A stretch of DNA of 64,000 nucleotides, from contig CAVTIZ010000002.1 of the NCBI GenBank assembly GCA_963735045.1, positions 1 to 64,000 of the forward strand. Reading direction: 5' to 3'. The stretch is from Salsipaludibacter sp963735045. GTDB lineage: Bacteria > Actinomycetota > Nitriliruptoria > Nitriliruptorales > Nitriliruptoraceae. Positions 6,405 to 15,532 of the stretch are shown piece after piece (the stretch's first letter is position 1; every line of letters begins with the position of its first letter). The notes beneath the pieces were generated by a model. It was not told where the DNA came from, searched no databases, and saw only the letters and a program-made list of their open reading frames with translations. The position numbers and the translations under genes are program-made.

Positions 6405-8792
6405 GTGAGCGGGCCCACCGGGGAAGCGGCCCCGTTCGCCGATCGCCTGCGCGCGCTGCGTCTCACCCGGTCACTCACCCAGGAAGAGCTGGCCGAGCGC
6501 GCCGGGCTCAGTGCGAAGGCGGTCGGGGCGCTGGAACGAGGCGAGCGACGTCGGCCGTACCCGCACACCGTCCGCGCCCTGGCCACCGCCCTCGAACTCG
6601 ACCCGGCTGAACGCGACCTGCTCGTGGCGGCAGTGCCACGCGGCAGCGGCGCAGTCACGGACGCAGCGGCGAGCCCCGATGGGGGCTCGCCACCGGTCCA
6701 CTCGCCCGGGGTGCCAGACAACGTCCCGCACCATGTTGGTGTGCCTCGCCTGCTCGTCCCGGCGACGCCCCTGATCGGTCGCGACGAGGAGATCGCGCAC
6801 GTCGTGGGGCTCGTGACCAGCCCCGATCAACGCCTGGTCACGCTGATCGGACCCGGCGGCGTCGGCAAGACCAGGCTGGCGGTGGCGGTGGCCGAGCAGG
6901 TCGCCCGGGCCGCCAAGGGTCGCCCGGTGGTCGTCGACCTGGCAGCGGTCCGCGAGTCGGCAATGGTGCTGGTCCGTATCGCTGCCGCCCTCGGACTGGC
7001 GAATCGGGGTGACGGGGACACGCTGTCGGCGCTGGTGCCCGCCCTGGCCGGCCGCGGCGTCCTGCTCGTGCTCGACAACCTCGAGCAGGTCCTGGGCTGT
7101 GCGCCGGACCTGGCCGCGCTCGTCGGGGCCTGCGCCGACACCACGGTCCTGGCCACCAGCCGCGCACCATTGCAGGTCCGGGCCGAACACGTGGTCCGCG
7201 TGGACCCGCTGGGCGTCCCCGACCCAGGGACCACCGACCCGTCGATCGTGGCGAACGCGCCGGCCGTCCAGCTGCTCACCGAACGGCTCGTGGCGGCAGG
7301 GATGGATCCGGTGACCTCGGTCGACGAACTCGCGGCCGTGGGCGAGGTCGCCCGCCGACTCGACGGGTTGCCGCTGGCCCTCGAGCTCGCCGCCGCCTCG
7401 ACCCGGCTGCTGCCGCCCTCGGCCCTCCTGGCGCGTCTCGACACCGACGAGCATCGCGGGACGCTTCGGGACCTTCCCCCACGCCAGCAGTCCATGCGCC
7501 GCATCCTCGACTGGAGCCACGAACTGCTGTCGTCCGAGGCACGCACCATGCACGGGCGCCTGGCCGTCTTCAGTGGCGGCTTCGACCTGGCGTCGGCCGT
7601 CGCGGTGGCCGATCCCGGCGTCGACGTGTCGACGGTGCTCGACGAGCTGGTCGACCATGCCCTGGTGGTGCGGGTGATCGGACCCGGGACTCGCCTGCGG
7701 CTGCTGGAGCCGATCCGCCGTGACGCGATGCGGCGACTGCACCGCTCGGGCGAGGCGCTGATGGTGGCCGACCGCCACGCCGAGCACTTCCTCGCTCGGG
7801 CACGCGCCGGGGGTCCCCGTCTGCGCGGGCCGACCTCGGCGGACGAGCTCGACCGACTCGAGCGCGACCACGCCAACCTCCGCTCCGCCTTCCAACGGCT
7901 GGTCGAGACCGACCGGGCCGGCGAGGCCGCGGAGTTGCTGCATGGCATGTGGCCATACCTGGCGGTGCGCGGGCAGGCCGGAGAGGGGATTGCGTGGTGC
8001 CGGCCACTCCGACGGCGGCTGCTGGACGACGTCGCGCTCGCCATCGGTCACCTCGCCGAGGCTGGCCTGCACTACGCCGCAGGCGACCTGGCGAGGACGC
8101 GGGACCTCGCACTGATGGCGCTGCCGAGGGCCCGCTCCCACGCACGCGACGACCTCGTGGCCGAAGCCACGATCCTCGCCGGTGCCGCCGCGGTCTTCCT
8201 CGGCGACGTGGCCGCCGGTCGCGACCTGGCGGCCGAACTGCGCACGTCCGCTGCGGTGCGACACGACACCTGGACATCCACACACCTGCTCGTCGTCGAG
8301 GCCCAGGCGGCCCTTGCAACCGGCGATCCCGCCGCCGACCGGCTCACCAGCGAGGTGCTCACCGCGGCACGCTCGCTCGGCGAGGTGTTCACCCTGGCGA
8401 CCGCCCTGAACCTGCGCGCAACGCTGACCGACACGACCGGGGACCTCACCACGTCGGTGCAACTCCTGCGCGAATCACTGCAGCTGTCGCTGGCCGCGAA
8501 CATGACCTGGACCCTGGCCTACGCCCTGCCGGCACTCGCGGCCGTGGCGGTGCGGGCGAACCAGCCGCGCCTGTCCGCGAACCTGTTCGGGGCTGCGGCA
8601 TCCGTGACCGCCGAGGCCACCGTGGAGGCCGCCTTCCCAGCCGCGGTCACCATCTCCGAGCGAGCCCGGGCCACGGCCCGTCAGCGACTCGGCGAGGACG
8701 CCTACCGGGCCGCGTGGGATGCGGGGCGTGATGCAACCCCGGGGGATCTCCTCGACCTGGCCGATCGACTCACCCGCCCCGGACCCGCCTGA
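6405..8792 (+). CDS. XRE-HTH / NB-ARC ATPase / TPR regulator
   Basis: The chosen GTG 6405 puts the helix-turn-helix about 10 residues from the N-terminus, as is usual for this family, and gives 795 aa. The order is an XRE DNA-binding domain (RLTRSLTQEELAERAGLS...), an NB-ARC-type ATPase with P-loop LIGPGGVGKTRLA and Walker B GVLLVLDNLEQ, then a helical repeat region to the C-terminus. These proteins are STAND-class regulators that switch by nucleotide and ligand binding; the target is unknown. No strong ribosome binding site precedes 6405, so an upstream in-frame start is possible. The 3' end overlaps the convergent hemerythrin gene by 23 nt. Confidence 0.85.
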   Translation: MSGPTGEAAPFADRLRALRLTRSLTQEELAERAGLSAKAVGALERGERRRPYPHTVRALATALELDPAERDLLVAAVPRGSGAVTDAAASPDGGSPPVHSPGVPDNVPHHVGVPRLLVPATPLIGRDEEIAHVVGLVTSPDQRLVTLIGPGGVGKTRLAVAVAEQVARAAKGRPVVVDLAAVRESAMVLVRIAAALGLANRGDGDTLSALVPALAGRGVLLVLDNLEQVLGCAPDLAALVGACADTTVLATSRAPLQVRAEHVVRVDPLGVPDPGTTDPSIVANAPAVQLLTERLVAAGMDPVTSVDELAAVGEVARRLDGLPLALELAAASTRLLPPSALLARLDTDEHRGTLRDLPPRQQSMRRILDWSHELLSSEARTMHGRLAVFSGGFDLASAVAVADPGVDVSTVLDELVDHALVVRVIGPGTRLRLLEPIRRDAMRRLHRSGEALMVADRHAEHFLARARAGGPRLRGPTSADELDRLERDHANLRSAFQRLVETDRAGEAAELLHGMWPYLAVRGQAGEGIAWCRPLRRRLLDDVALAIGHLAEAGLHYAAGDLARTRDLALMALPRARSHARDDLVAEATILAGAAAVFLGDVAAGRDLAAELRTSAAVRHDTWTSTHLLVVEAQAALATGDPAADRLTSEVLTAARSLGEVFTLATALNLRATLTDTTGDLTTSVQLLRESLQLSLAANMTWTLAYALPALAAVAVRANQPRLSANLFGAAASVTAEATVEAAFPAAVTISERARATARQRLGEDAYRAAWDAGRDATPGDLLDLADRLTRPGPA

Positions 8793-9426
8793 GACTCCGT
8801 CGGTAGCGACGTGGACCCACCGTCACGAGGTACCACCGGGTCGGGGCCGGCAGTCGGGACAGCAGTTGGGCGCGCTCGTGGGGCGTGGCGTCGTCGAGCA
8901 GGGCTCCGACCAGCAACGGCGCAAGGCCACGTGGCATCGCGTTGCGTCCGTGGTCGTTGAAGCGGTCCCACTCCCGCACCGTCAGGTGGCGGCGGACCAG
9001 CGGCAGGACGTCCCGCTCCTCGGCATCGAGCTGCCGGCAGAGGACGACCGCGAAGGTCTCCAGGGCGTACGCGAGCTGCTCACCACGCACGGCCGAGGCG
9101 GTCCGACGCCACTCCGCGAGGAGCGCCGCCAGGCGCTGCAGGTGACGGTCGACCCGGTCGTGGTCGTCCCGCAGCGCCTCCACGACCCCGGTGGAGGGCG
9201 AGGCCCGCTCCCACAGCCGAGGCCACAGGACGGCGTCCTCGCCAGCACGATGCAGGCGGAGTCCGGCGAACACGACCTGGAGGTGGTCGGCGACCACGCG
9301 TGCCCGGGCGTGGTGGCCGTCGCGGACACCCCGCACGTGGCGCGGGGCGGCTGCGAACTCGCGTCGCAGGGCCCGGTGGGCCAGCTGCAGTTCGGACACG
9401 CAGAGCGTGTCGCTGGTGGTGGCCAT
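8770..9426 (-). CDS. Hemerythrin HHE domain protein
   Basis: ATG 9426 follows GCAGGAGCC, a clear ribosome binding site, giving 218 aa. An HHE cation-binding four-helix bundle occupies about residues 15-150, with candidate iron ligands in DGHHARARVVADHL, LRDDHDRVDRHL and LDAEERDVLP. Such proteins bind a diiron centre and oxygen or sense redox state. It lies 70 nt downstream of a membrane-protein gene on the same strand, so the two are probably one operon. The stop overlaps the convergent regulator gene by 23 nt. Confidence 0.85.
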   Translation of the reverse strand: MATTSDTLCVSELQLAHRALRREFAAAPRHVRGVRDGHHARARVVADHLQVVFAGLRLHRAGEDAVLWPRLWERASPSTGVVEALRDDHDRVDRHLQRLAALLAEWRRTASAVRGEQLAYALETFAVVLCRQLDAEERDVLPLVRRHLTVREWDRFNDHGRNAMPRGLAPLLVGALLDDATPHERAQLLSRLPAPTRWYLVTVGPRRYRRSLRRVRGG

Positions 9427-9496
9427 GGCTCCTGCTTTCGGACGGGCCGGCGCCGTCGGGCGGTGTCGAATCGACCCGGTGGATGTGCTCGCGGGC

Positions 9497-9970
9497 TCAG
9501 CAGGCATCGCGCGACGAGATCAGCGTCCAGCCGCGCAGCACCAGGACGTCGAGGTAGAGCCCGACGCCGAGCAGCGCCACGTAGACGTCGTTCTCGAACC
9601 AGCCGAACACGGTCTGGTGGGCCGGGACGAACGTGGTGGGATACACGAAGATCGACACCGCCAGCAGCACCACCAGGTAGGCGGCCACCGCCCACTGGAC
9701 GCGTCGATCGTCGCGACGGGCCACGAGCGCGACGGCGAAGCCGACCGCGTAGAAGCCCCAGGCCAACGGCGAGGTGACCGTGAAGTCCGGGTCAGCGATG
9801 CCGGCCACTGCCGCGTAGACGGTGTGGACCAGCGACAGCGTGAACGCGGCAACCAGCGCCCCGGACACGTGGTTGGGGAGCAGGGCGGAACGGCCGATGG
9901 CGCGCTCCCCCAGGTCGTCGGCGCGACGACGCCGGACGGACGACGAGGCAGTTGTCGGTGAGTCGATCAT
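9497..9970 (-). CDS. Four-helix integral membrane protein, unknown function
   Basis: ATG 9970 is preceded by TGGAGGTCGCC, giving 157 aa. After a basic N-terminal region of about 40 residues, four hydrophobic helices follow (roughly 45-65, 75-95, 100-120, 130-150). No catalytic motif is recognised. It is the first gene of a probable two-gene unit with the hemerythrin protein, so a redox- or oxygen-related role is possible, but that rests on neighbourhood only. Confidence 0.7.
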   Translation of the reverse strand: MIDSPTTASSSVRRRRADDLGERAIGRSALLPNHVSGALVAAFTLSLVHTVYAAVAGIADPDFTVTSPLAWGFYAVGFAVALVARRDDRRVQWAVAAYLVVLLAVSIFVYPTTFVPAHQTVFGWFENDVYVALLGVGLYLDVLVLRGWTLISSRDAC

Positions 9971-10253
9971 GGCGACCTCCAGGGTCTCGTGGGTCGACGG
10001 CCTGTCGACCCGGTGCCACCACGGTCGCCCGAGGGGGAGTGGTTGGACACCCATGCCATGCCCACGCTGCCCCCACACTCGCGAGCCGACGGCCACGCGG
10101 CGACCGACGGTTGGGCTGCCACCGGTGGATCATCCTGCGACCGCTCGGAACGACACCGATCGAATGGGCCCGTTGGCACCGACGAGGAGTCCGCCGGGCT
10201 GGCGCAGCCCGCCTGACCACGGGGTCGCGAGGCCACCCATCAGCCTGACACGG

Positions 10254-10285
10254 CCGCCGCCCGGACCAGGTGGTCCGGGCGGCGG
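10254..10285. terminator. 15-bp hairpin terminator of the M28 peptidase gene
   Basis: Arms 10254-10268 and 10271-10285 are perfectly complementary. The hairpin lies 22 nt past the TGA at 10307-10309, which ends the frame running on beyond the annotated TAG of the peptidase gene. That placement supports 10307 as the ancestral gene end. Confidence 0.75.
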
Positions 10286-10306
10286 GGATGTGCGTGGTGC
10301 GGCGGG

Positions 10307-10420
10307 TCAGCCCGCGTCACTCACGTGGTCGTGGTCGAGGCCTCCCCCGCCACCTTCGACGAAGGTGAACTCGGGACCGGCGAACTCGCTGGGCAGGCGC
10401 AACGGGTTGGACCCCGGGAC
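10307..10420 (-). other. Coding-like tail beyond the M28 peptidase stop
   Basis: In frame with the peptidase and directly after its TAG, 37 sense codons run to a TGA at 10307. The tail reads VPGSNPLRLPSEFAGPEF, continues with TFVEG, a glycine run and LDHDHVSDAG, and keeps the GC-rich third positions of its neighbours. It may be the former C-terminus cut off by a nonsense change, a readthrough product, or the result of a base-calling error. The rest of 9971-10253 contains no credible gene. Confidence 0.6.
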
Positions 10421-11950
10421 CTACTTGCCCGGGACGCCGTTCACGGCCTCGGTCGAGTAGGCCAGCGTCAGCATCGCATGCGCGACCGCGCCGGTGTTGG
10501 CTGCCAGCGCCTCGTTGCTGTTGTTGTCGTAGGTGTCACAGGCCAGGTGGTAGCACGGGTCGAACTGGTCGCCCGCCGTGCCGCCCCAGATCTCGGCCTG
10601 TTCGGGGGTCTTGAGGACCTCCGCACCGGTGAACAGCCCACTGGACGGGATGCCGTTGTTGATGAATGCCTGGTAGTCACTGCGACCCGAGAACGCGCTG
10701 TCGTCGTAGGGGACGCCGGCGAAGGTGAAGTACTGCTCGAACAGGTCCTCGATCGCGATCGAGCCCTCCGGCACGGGTGCGCCGGCTGCGAACGACGACT
10801 CGTCGGCGTCGTAGACCCCGATGAAGTAGTTCGGCGAGCCGACCATGTCGAAGTTCAGGTACGCGGCGATGCGGTCCAGCTCGTCCTGGGTCAGGCCGTT
10901 GACGTAGTCGGTGGATCCGACCAGCCCCTGCTCCTCGGCTGCCCACCACGCGAGGCGGACGGTGTTGACCGGCTGGAGCTTGCGGATCGACTGCGCCAGC
11001 TCCAACAGCACCGACGAGCCGCTGCCGTTGTCGTTGATGCCCGGTCCGCGAACGACGGAGTCGAGGTGGGCGCCGGCCATGACGACGTTGTCGTCGTTGC
11101 CGCCGGTCAGTTCCGCGATGACGTTGTAGTCGGTCCGGACCTCCTGTGGCTGGACGTCGATGAAGGCGGTGGCACCATCGACGGACAGCGCAACACCGTC
11201 AGCGAACGATGCGCCGACGACCGGGATGCCGTGGAAGACGAGTGTCCCGTCGCTGCGCGACGACGCGTTGGCGACGATCAGGTCCTCCCGAGCCGGCGTG
11301 TTGCCCTGGTTGAAGATGATGACGGCCTCGGCGCCGGCCTGCTCGGCGAAGAACGCCTTGTCGCCGAAGTTGCAGGTCCCACGCTGGACCAGGGCGATGT
11401 CGTTGTCGCCCGTGAACAGGGCAGGGTCGAAGTCGGCCGCCTCGCAGCCACTGTCGCTTGCCCGGTCACCCTCGAGGTTGATGTCGACCGGGATCACGTT
11501 GCCGTCGACCGTGCCGAACCCGCTGCCGGTGAAGGCGCCGGAGTCGTACAGCACGTTGACGGGCGCGGTCTGTCGCAGGACGACGGGCGGGGTGTAGATG
11601 ATGTCGACCGGGTCGAGGGAGACGTCCCAACCGGCGGCCTCGAGCGTGGAGACGACGTAGTCGACGCTGTCGGCGTAGCCGGAGGTGCCGGCTGCACGCG
11701 TGCCCGGATAGTCGGGGTCGTCACTGGCATCGGCGATCGCCTGGAGGGCCGCCTGGTGCTCCCGGACACCGTCGACGGTCATGCATTCCAGGAGCTTCTG
11801 GAGGGTGTTGTTGTTCTGGCGGGCGCAGTTGTTGCCGGGCTTGGCCTCGGCTGGTGCGACCGCGACCAGGGCGGCGGCGAGCAGTCCGGCAACGGCCACC
11901 ACGAGGACGCGGAGCCTCCCGTGCGTCATGGCCTGACGTGGATGCGTCAT
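10421..11950 (-). CDS. Secreted M28 family zinc aminopeptidase with PA domain
   Basis: The start ATG 11950 is preceded by CCAGGAACCGAATC. The 509-aa product begins with a signal peptide (basic n-region, then LRVLVVAVAGLLAAALVAV, cleavage near AEA). A protease-associated (PA) domain lies about residues 140-260 and the M28 catalytic domain after residue 290. Zinc ligands can be placed: His/Asp in AGAHLDS, Asp in GINDNGSG, the Glu pair in WWAAEEQG, Asp in NFDMVG and His in CYHLACD. The family removes N-terminal residues from peptides outside the cell. The gene stops at TAG (10421-10423), although coding-like sequence continues to 10307. A TAGGGT -10 lies upstream at 12009-12014 (minus strand). 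Confidence 0.9.
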   Translation of the reverse strand: MTHPRQAMTHGRLRVLVVAVAGLLAAALVAVAPAEAKPGNNCARQNNNTLQKLLECMTVDGVREHQAALQAIADASDDPDYPGTRAAGTSGYADSVDYVVSTLEAAGWDVSLDPVDIIYTPPVVLRQTAPVNVLYDSGAFTGSGFGTVDGNVIPVDINLEGDRASDSGCEAADFDPALFTGDNDIALVQRGTCNFGDKAFFAEQAGAEAVIIFNQGNTPAREDLIVANASSRSDGTLVFHGIPVVGASFADGVALSVDGATAFIDVQPQEVRTDYNVIAELTGGNDDNVVMAGAHLDSVVRGPGINDNGSGSSVLLELAQSIRKLQPVNTVRLAWWAAEEQGLVGSTDYVNGLTQDELDRIAAYLNFDMVGSPNYFIGVYDADESSFAAGAPVPEGSIAIEDLFEQYFTFAGVPYDDSAFSGRSDYQAFINNGIPSSGLFTGAEVLKTPEQAEIWGGTAGDQFDPCYHLACDTYDNNSNEALAANTGAVAHAMLTLAYSTEAVNGVPGK

Positions 11951-12253
11951 GATTCGGTTCCTGGAGGGATCGGGGCCGTGGCGCCGGCCGGCGCAACGGT
12001 CCGCCAACCCTAGACGTGCCCCACGACACGACGCCGTCCCAACTCACCCAGCGCACGCTGACCCGGCGTCGCGTGGCGGCGGGACGCGCCCGGTTCGGTT
12101 TCGGTGGTGGCCACGGGCAGCGGTGGGTCCTCACAGGCCACCGTGGTCGGGGTGGTGGCTCGTCAGGAAATGCCGACCCCTCGACGTGGCGGTCCCGCGG
12201 CATGCCCGGGACGACGCCGTGGGCGCCACCTGGGCGGGGCAGGCCCCCGCAGG

Positions 12254-12308
12254 TATGCTGGATCGCTCCGTTCACGACGTCACGCACGACCTGACGCCAG
12301 GGCCAGCC
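12254..12308 (+). promoter_or_regulatory. nhaA promoter and conserved leader
   Basis: TATGCT (12254-12259) is a likely -10, giving a leader of about 43 nt. The leader contains CCTG-ACGC-CAGG, whose 3' arm holds the only Shine-Dalgarno-like bases (AGGG) before ATG 12309, so the hairpin could mask initiation. Nearly the same leader is retained in the broken copy at 5019-5067. The remaining gap 11951-12253 shows only the upstream promoter of the M28 gene. A cation-sensing role is speculation. Confidence 0.45.
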
Positions 12309-13520
12309 ATGAGCTCACCCGATTCGGACCCCACACGACCGCGAATCGCCCGCACACGTGCCGCGACCGCACTGGCCGACTTCCTGCGCACCGAAGCGGC
12401 GGGTGGCGTGGTGCTGCTGGTCGCCGCCGTGATCGCGCTGGTGTGGGCCAACGGACCCTTCGGTTCGAGCTACGCCGACGTGTGGGGGACCTACCTCACC
12501 ATCGGGATCGACCCCTGGGTGATCAGCGAGGACCTGCAGCACTGGGTCAACGACGGCCTGATGGCGATCTTCTTCTTCGTGGTCGCGCTGGAGATCAAGC
12601 GCGAACTCGTCGTCGGCGAGCTGCGCGACGTCCGGGCGGCGAGCCTGCCGGCGCTGGCCGCGATGGGCGGCATGGTCGTCCCCGCGGTCATCTTCCTGGC
12701 CGTGGCGGGCACGGGTGAGCTGGCCCAGGGGTGGGGCATCCCCATGGCCACCGACATCGCGTTCGTGGTCGGGGCACTGGCCCTGCTCGGTTCGCGGGCC
12801 CCGGCCGGCCTGAAGCTGTTCCTGTTGACCCTGGCGATCGTCGACGACCTGGGCGTGATCGTGGTGATCGCCCTGTTCTACTCCGACGGGATCGCGCTGG
12901 GGTGGCTGGCGGGCGGTGCCGCCGCGCTGGTGGCCGTGGCGGCGCTGCGTCGCCACGTCCGCCAGCCACTGGCCTACATCCCGCTGGCGCTGATCGTGTG
13001 GGTCTGTGCGCTGGAGTCCGGCGTGCACGCCACCGTGGCCGGCGTGGCCTTGGGGCTGTTGACCCCGGCCCGGCCGGTCGACGGGCGCGCGGTGCTCGAG
13101 GACCTGGAACACACCCTGCACCCGTGGAGCAGTTTCCTGGTCGTGCCGGTGTTCGCGCTCGCCAACGTCGGCATCGAGCTGAGCACCGATGTGGTCGGGT
13201 CGGCGCTGGGTGGGCGCCTTGCCTGGGCGGTGATGCTGGGGCTGGTGGTCGGCAAGTCGGTCGGCATCGCCGGGTTCACTGCGGCCGGGTTGCGGTTGGG
13301 CGCCGGCCGGCTCCCCGGCGGGGTCCGGTTCGGCCACGTGGTCGGAGGTGCCGTCCTGGCCGGCGTCGGCTTCACCGTGTCGTTGTTCGTCGCCGACCTC
13401 GCCTTCGACGCCCCCGACCTGGTCGCCCAGGCCAAGATCGGGATCCTGCTGGGGTCGGTGGTCGCGGGTGGGGGCGGCGCGGCCATCCTGCTGGCCGTGC
13501 GACGGCGAGGGCCAACGTGA
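12309..13520 (+). CDS. nhaA: Na+/H+ antiporter NhaA
   Basis: The 403-aa protein matches NhaA in length and motifs. A typical N-terminal half (DFLRTEAAGGVVLLVAAVIA) is followed by helix IV/V signatures including GIPMATDIAF and AIVDDLGVIVVIALFYSD. The three acidic residues of these motifs bind and exchange Na+ or Li+ for protons in the E. coli enzyme. ESGVHATVAGVALGLL is the conserved later helix. It sits in the cytoplasmic membrane and handles sodium and pH homeostasis. The ATG at 12309 is confirmed by the conserved leader in the duplicated fragment at 5019-5174. An anion/dicarboxylate-type transporter follows after 61 nt. Confidence 0.95.
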   Translation: MSSPDSDPTRPRIARTRAATALADFLRTEAAGGVVLLVAAVIALVWANGPFGSSYADVWGTYLTIGIDPWVISEDLQHWVNDGLMAIFFFVVALEIKRELVVGELRDVRAASLPALAAMGGMVVPAVIFLAVAGTGELAQGWGIPMATDIAFVVGALALLGSRAPAGLKLFLLTLAIVDDLGVIVVIALFYSDGIALGWLAGGAAALVAVAALRRHVRQPLAYIPLALIVWVCALESGVHATVAGVALGLLTPARPVDGRAVLEDLEHTLHPWSSFLVVPVFALANVGIELSTDVVGSALGGRLAWAVMLGLVVGKSVGIAGFTAAGLRLGAGRLPGGVRFGHVVGGAVLAGVGFTVSLFVADLAFDAPDLVAQAKIGILLGSVVAGGGGAAILLAVRRRGPT

Positions 13521-13581
13521 ACGCCTCCAGCCAGCTGATGGTGACCAGCCCGGACGGACCTCGTGCACGTCGACACGGCCC

Positions 13582-15339
13582 ATGACCCCGGACGGCTGGA
13601 TCACGCTGGTCGTCCTGGCAGGCGCGTTCGGCCTGCTGGTCTGGGATCGCCTCGCCCCGTCGGCGGTGATTCTGACCGCCACGGTCACGTTGCTGCTGAC
13701 CGACGTCCTGACCCCCGAGCAGGCCCTGTCCGGCTTCTCCAACCCGGCACCCATCACGGTCGCAGCGCTGTACGTGCTGGCCCGGGCGGCCCAGAAGACC
13801 GGTCTCCTCACCTCCCTGGCGGCCCGACTGCTGGGGGAAGGGCGTCGCCTGGTCGACCTCGCGCGCCTGCTGGTCCCGACTGCCGCGGCCTCGGCCCTGC
13901 TCAACAACACCCCGCTGGTGGCCATGCTGGTCCCCGACATCGTCGCCACGACCCGGCGTCGCGGGCTTGCGGCCTCCCGCTTCCTGCTGCCGCTGTCGTT
14001 CGCGTCGATCCTGGGTGGGACCATGACCGTGCTGGGCACGTCGACCAACCTGGTCATGTCCGGGCTGTTGCAGGACGCCACCGGCATCCCGCTGGGCCTG
14101 TTCGAGGTCACCCCGATCGGTGGCCCGGTCGCCGTGGTGGGCCTGGTGCTGCTGGTGGCGGTCTCGTGGCGCCTGCTCCCGGACCGGACGACCGCCGAGC
14201 AACAGGTCGAGGACGAGGTCCGCGAGTTCGTCGTCTCCAAGGAGGTCGTGCCCGGGGGCGACCTCGACGGGCGTCGACTCGGCGACACCGACCTGGTCGA
14301 ACGCGAGCACCTCTACGTCGTCCAGCTCACCCGGTCGGGCCAGGAGATCGCGCCGGTGGACCCGTCGACGGTCCTGGAGGGCGGCGACCGGCTGGTCTTC
14401 GTCGGGCAGGTGGACCAGGTCGCCGACCTGTTCCGGCGAGGAGGGTTGCGTTCTGCGGCGCGCGACCAGCTCGACGCCATCGCCACGCCCGGCCACGGCC
14501 TGCACGTCGCGGTCGTGGGTCGTACGTCACCGCTGGCCGGCCACACCCTGGCGGAGGTCGACTTCGTGGCGCGCTACCAGGCGGCCGTGCTGGCCATCCA
14601 TCGTGACGGTGCCCGGTTGACCGACGAACCTCGGGACGTGCGGCTGCGGGCCGGGGACACGCTGATGCTGTTGGCCGACGCGTCGTTCCCCCGCGTGTGG
14701 GGCGAGCGCCGCGACTTCCTGCTGGTGGCACCGACCGGCGGCGACCCGCCCCACGCCACGGCGCGCGCACCGCTGGTCGCCGTCATCACCCTGGTGATGG
14801 TGCTGGTGGCCGCCGTCGGGTGGCTGTCGATCCTGGAGTCCTCGCTGGTGGCGGCCGGGTTGCTGGTGGCCACGCGCACCCTGTCGCCGGACGAGGTCCG
14901 CGACGCCATCGACTTCGACGTCATCATCCTGATCGCGGCATCGTTCGGGCTGGGCGCGGCGCTGGAGGTCACCGGGCTGGCGGTGATCATCGCGGACGGA
15001 CTGATCGGCACCTTCGACGGTCTGGGCACGGTCGGCATCGTGTTCGGCCTGCTGCTGGCCGTGTCGCTGCTGACCGAGTTGGTGACCAACAACGCCGCGG
15101 TCGTGGTCGTGTTCCCGATCGCGACCTCGGTCGCGGTGGCCACGGGGCTGGACGTGCGCACGGTGGCCGTGGCGGTGGCGGTGGCCGCGTCGGCGTCGTT
15201 CCTGACCCCCATCGGCTACCAGACCAACACGATCGTGTACGGGCCGGGTGGCTACCGGTTCACCGACTACCTTCGGCTCGGCATCCCGCTGAACCTGACG
15301 GTGGTCTCGACCATCACCGCGCTGGTGGCGTTGGGCTGA
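13582..15339 (+). CDS. DASS/SLC13-type ion transporter with two RCK_C domains
   Basis: Starting at ATG 13582 the protein has 585 aa. About five to six transmembrane helices come first, with the SNPAPITV and NNTPLVAMLVP signatures of the divalent anion:Na+ symporter/ArsB superfamily. A cytoplasmic stretch of about residues 210-390 contains two RCK_C-like modules (GDRLVFVGQVDQV and AGDTLMLLAD). The second transmembrane half repeats a TNNAAVVVVFP motif. The substrate may be sulfate, a dicarboxylate or another anion and cannot be decided. It may be co-transcribed with nhaA, giving a plausible sodium coupling. No clear ribosome binding site is seen. Confidence 0.88.
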   Translation: MTPDGWITLVVLAGAFGLLVWDRLAPSAVILTATVTLLLTDVLTPEQALSGFSNPAPITVAALYVLARAAQKTGLLTSLAARLLGEGRRLVDLARLLVPTAAASALLNNTPLVAMLVPDIVATTRRRGLAASRFLLPLSFASILGGTMTVLGTSTNLVMSGLLQDATGIPLGLFEVTPIGGPVAVVGLVLLVAVSWRLLPDRTTAEQQVEDEVREFVVSKEVVPGGDLDGRRLGDTDLVEREHLYVVQLTRSGQEIAPVDPSTVLEGGDRLVFVGQVDQVADLFRRGGLRSAARDQLDAIATPGHGLHVAVVGRTSPLAGHTLAEVDFVARYQAAVLAIHRDGARLTDEPRDVRLRAGDTLMLLADASFPRVWGERRDFLLVAPTGGDPPHATARAPLVAVITLVMVLVAAVGWLSILESSLVAAGLLVATRTLSPDEVRDAIDFDVIILIAASFGLGAALEVTGLAVIIADGLIGTFDGLGTVGIVFGLLLAVSLLTELVTNNAAVVVVFPIATSVAVATGLDVRTVAVAVAVAASASFLTPIGYQTNTIVYGPGGYRFTDYLRLGIPLNLTVVSTITALVALG

Positions 15340-15532
15340 CCCCCGCGCGCCCGTCGGGTCAGTCCGGCACCAGGGTCGCGTGGGGACACCGTCCACGGCG
15401 GGCCCCCTGGCGAATCCGAGCCCGGGTGGGCAGAGCCCACGAAACCGCCGCAGCCGCGCCGCCACACCACCCGTGGGGGCACCGCCTCGCGGGCGCACTC
15501 GCGGTGGACTCGCACGCGACGGAGGACGCGCC

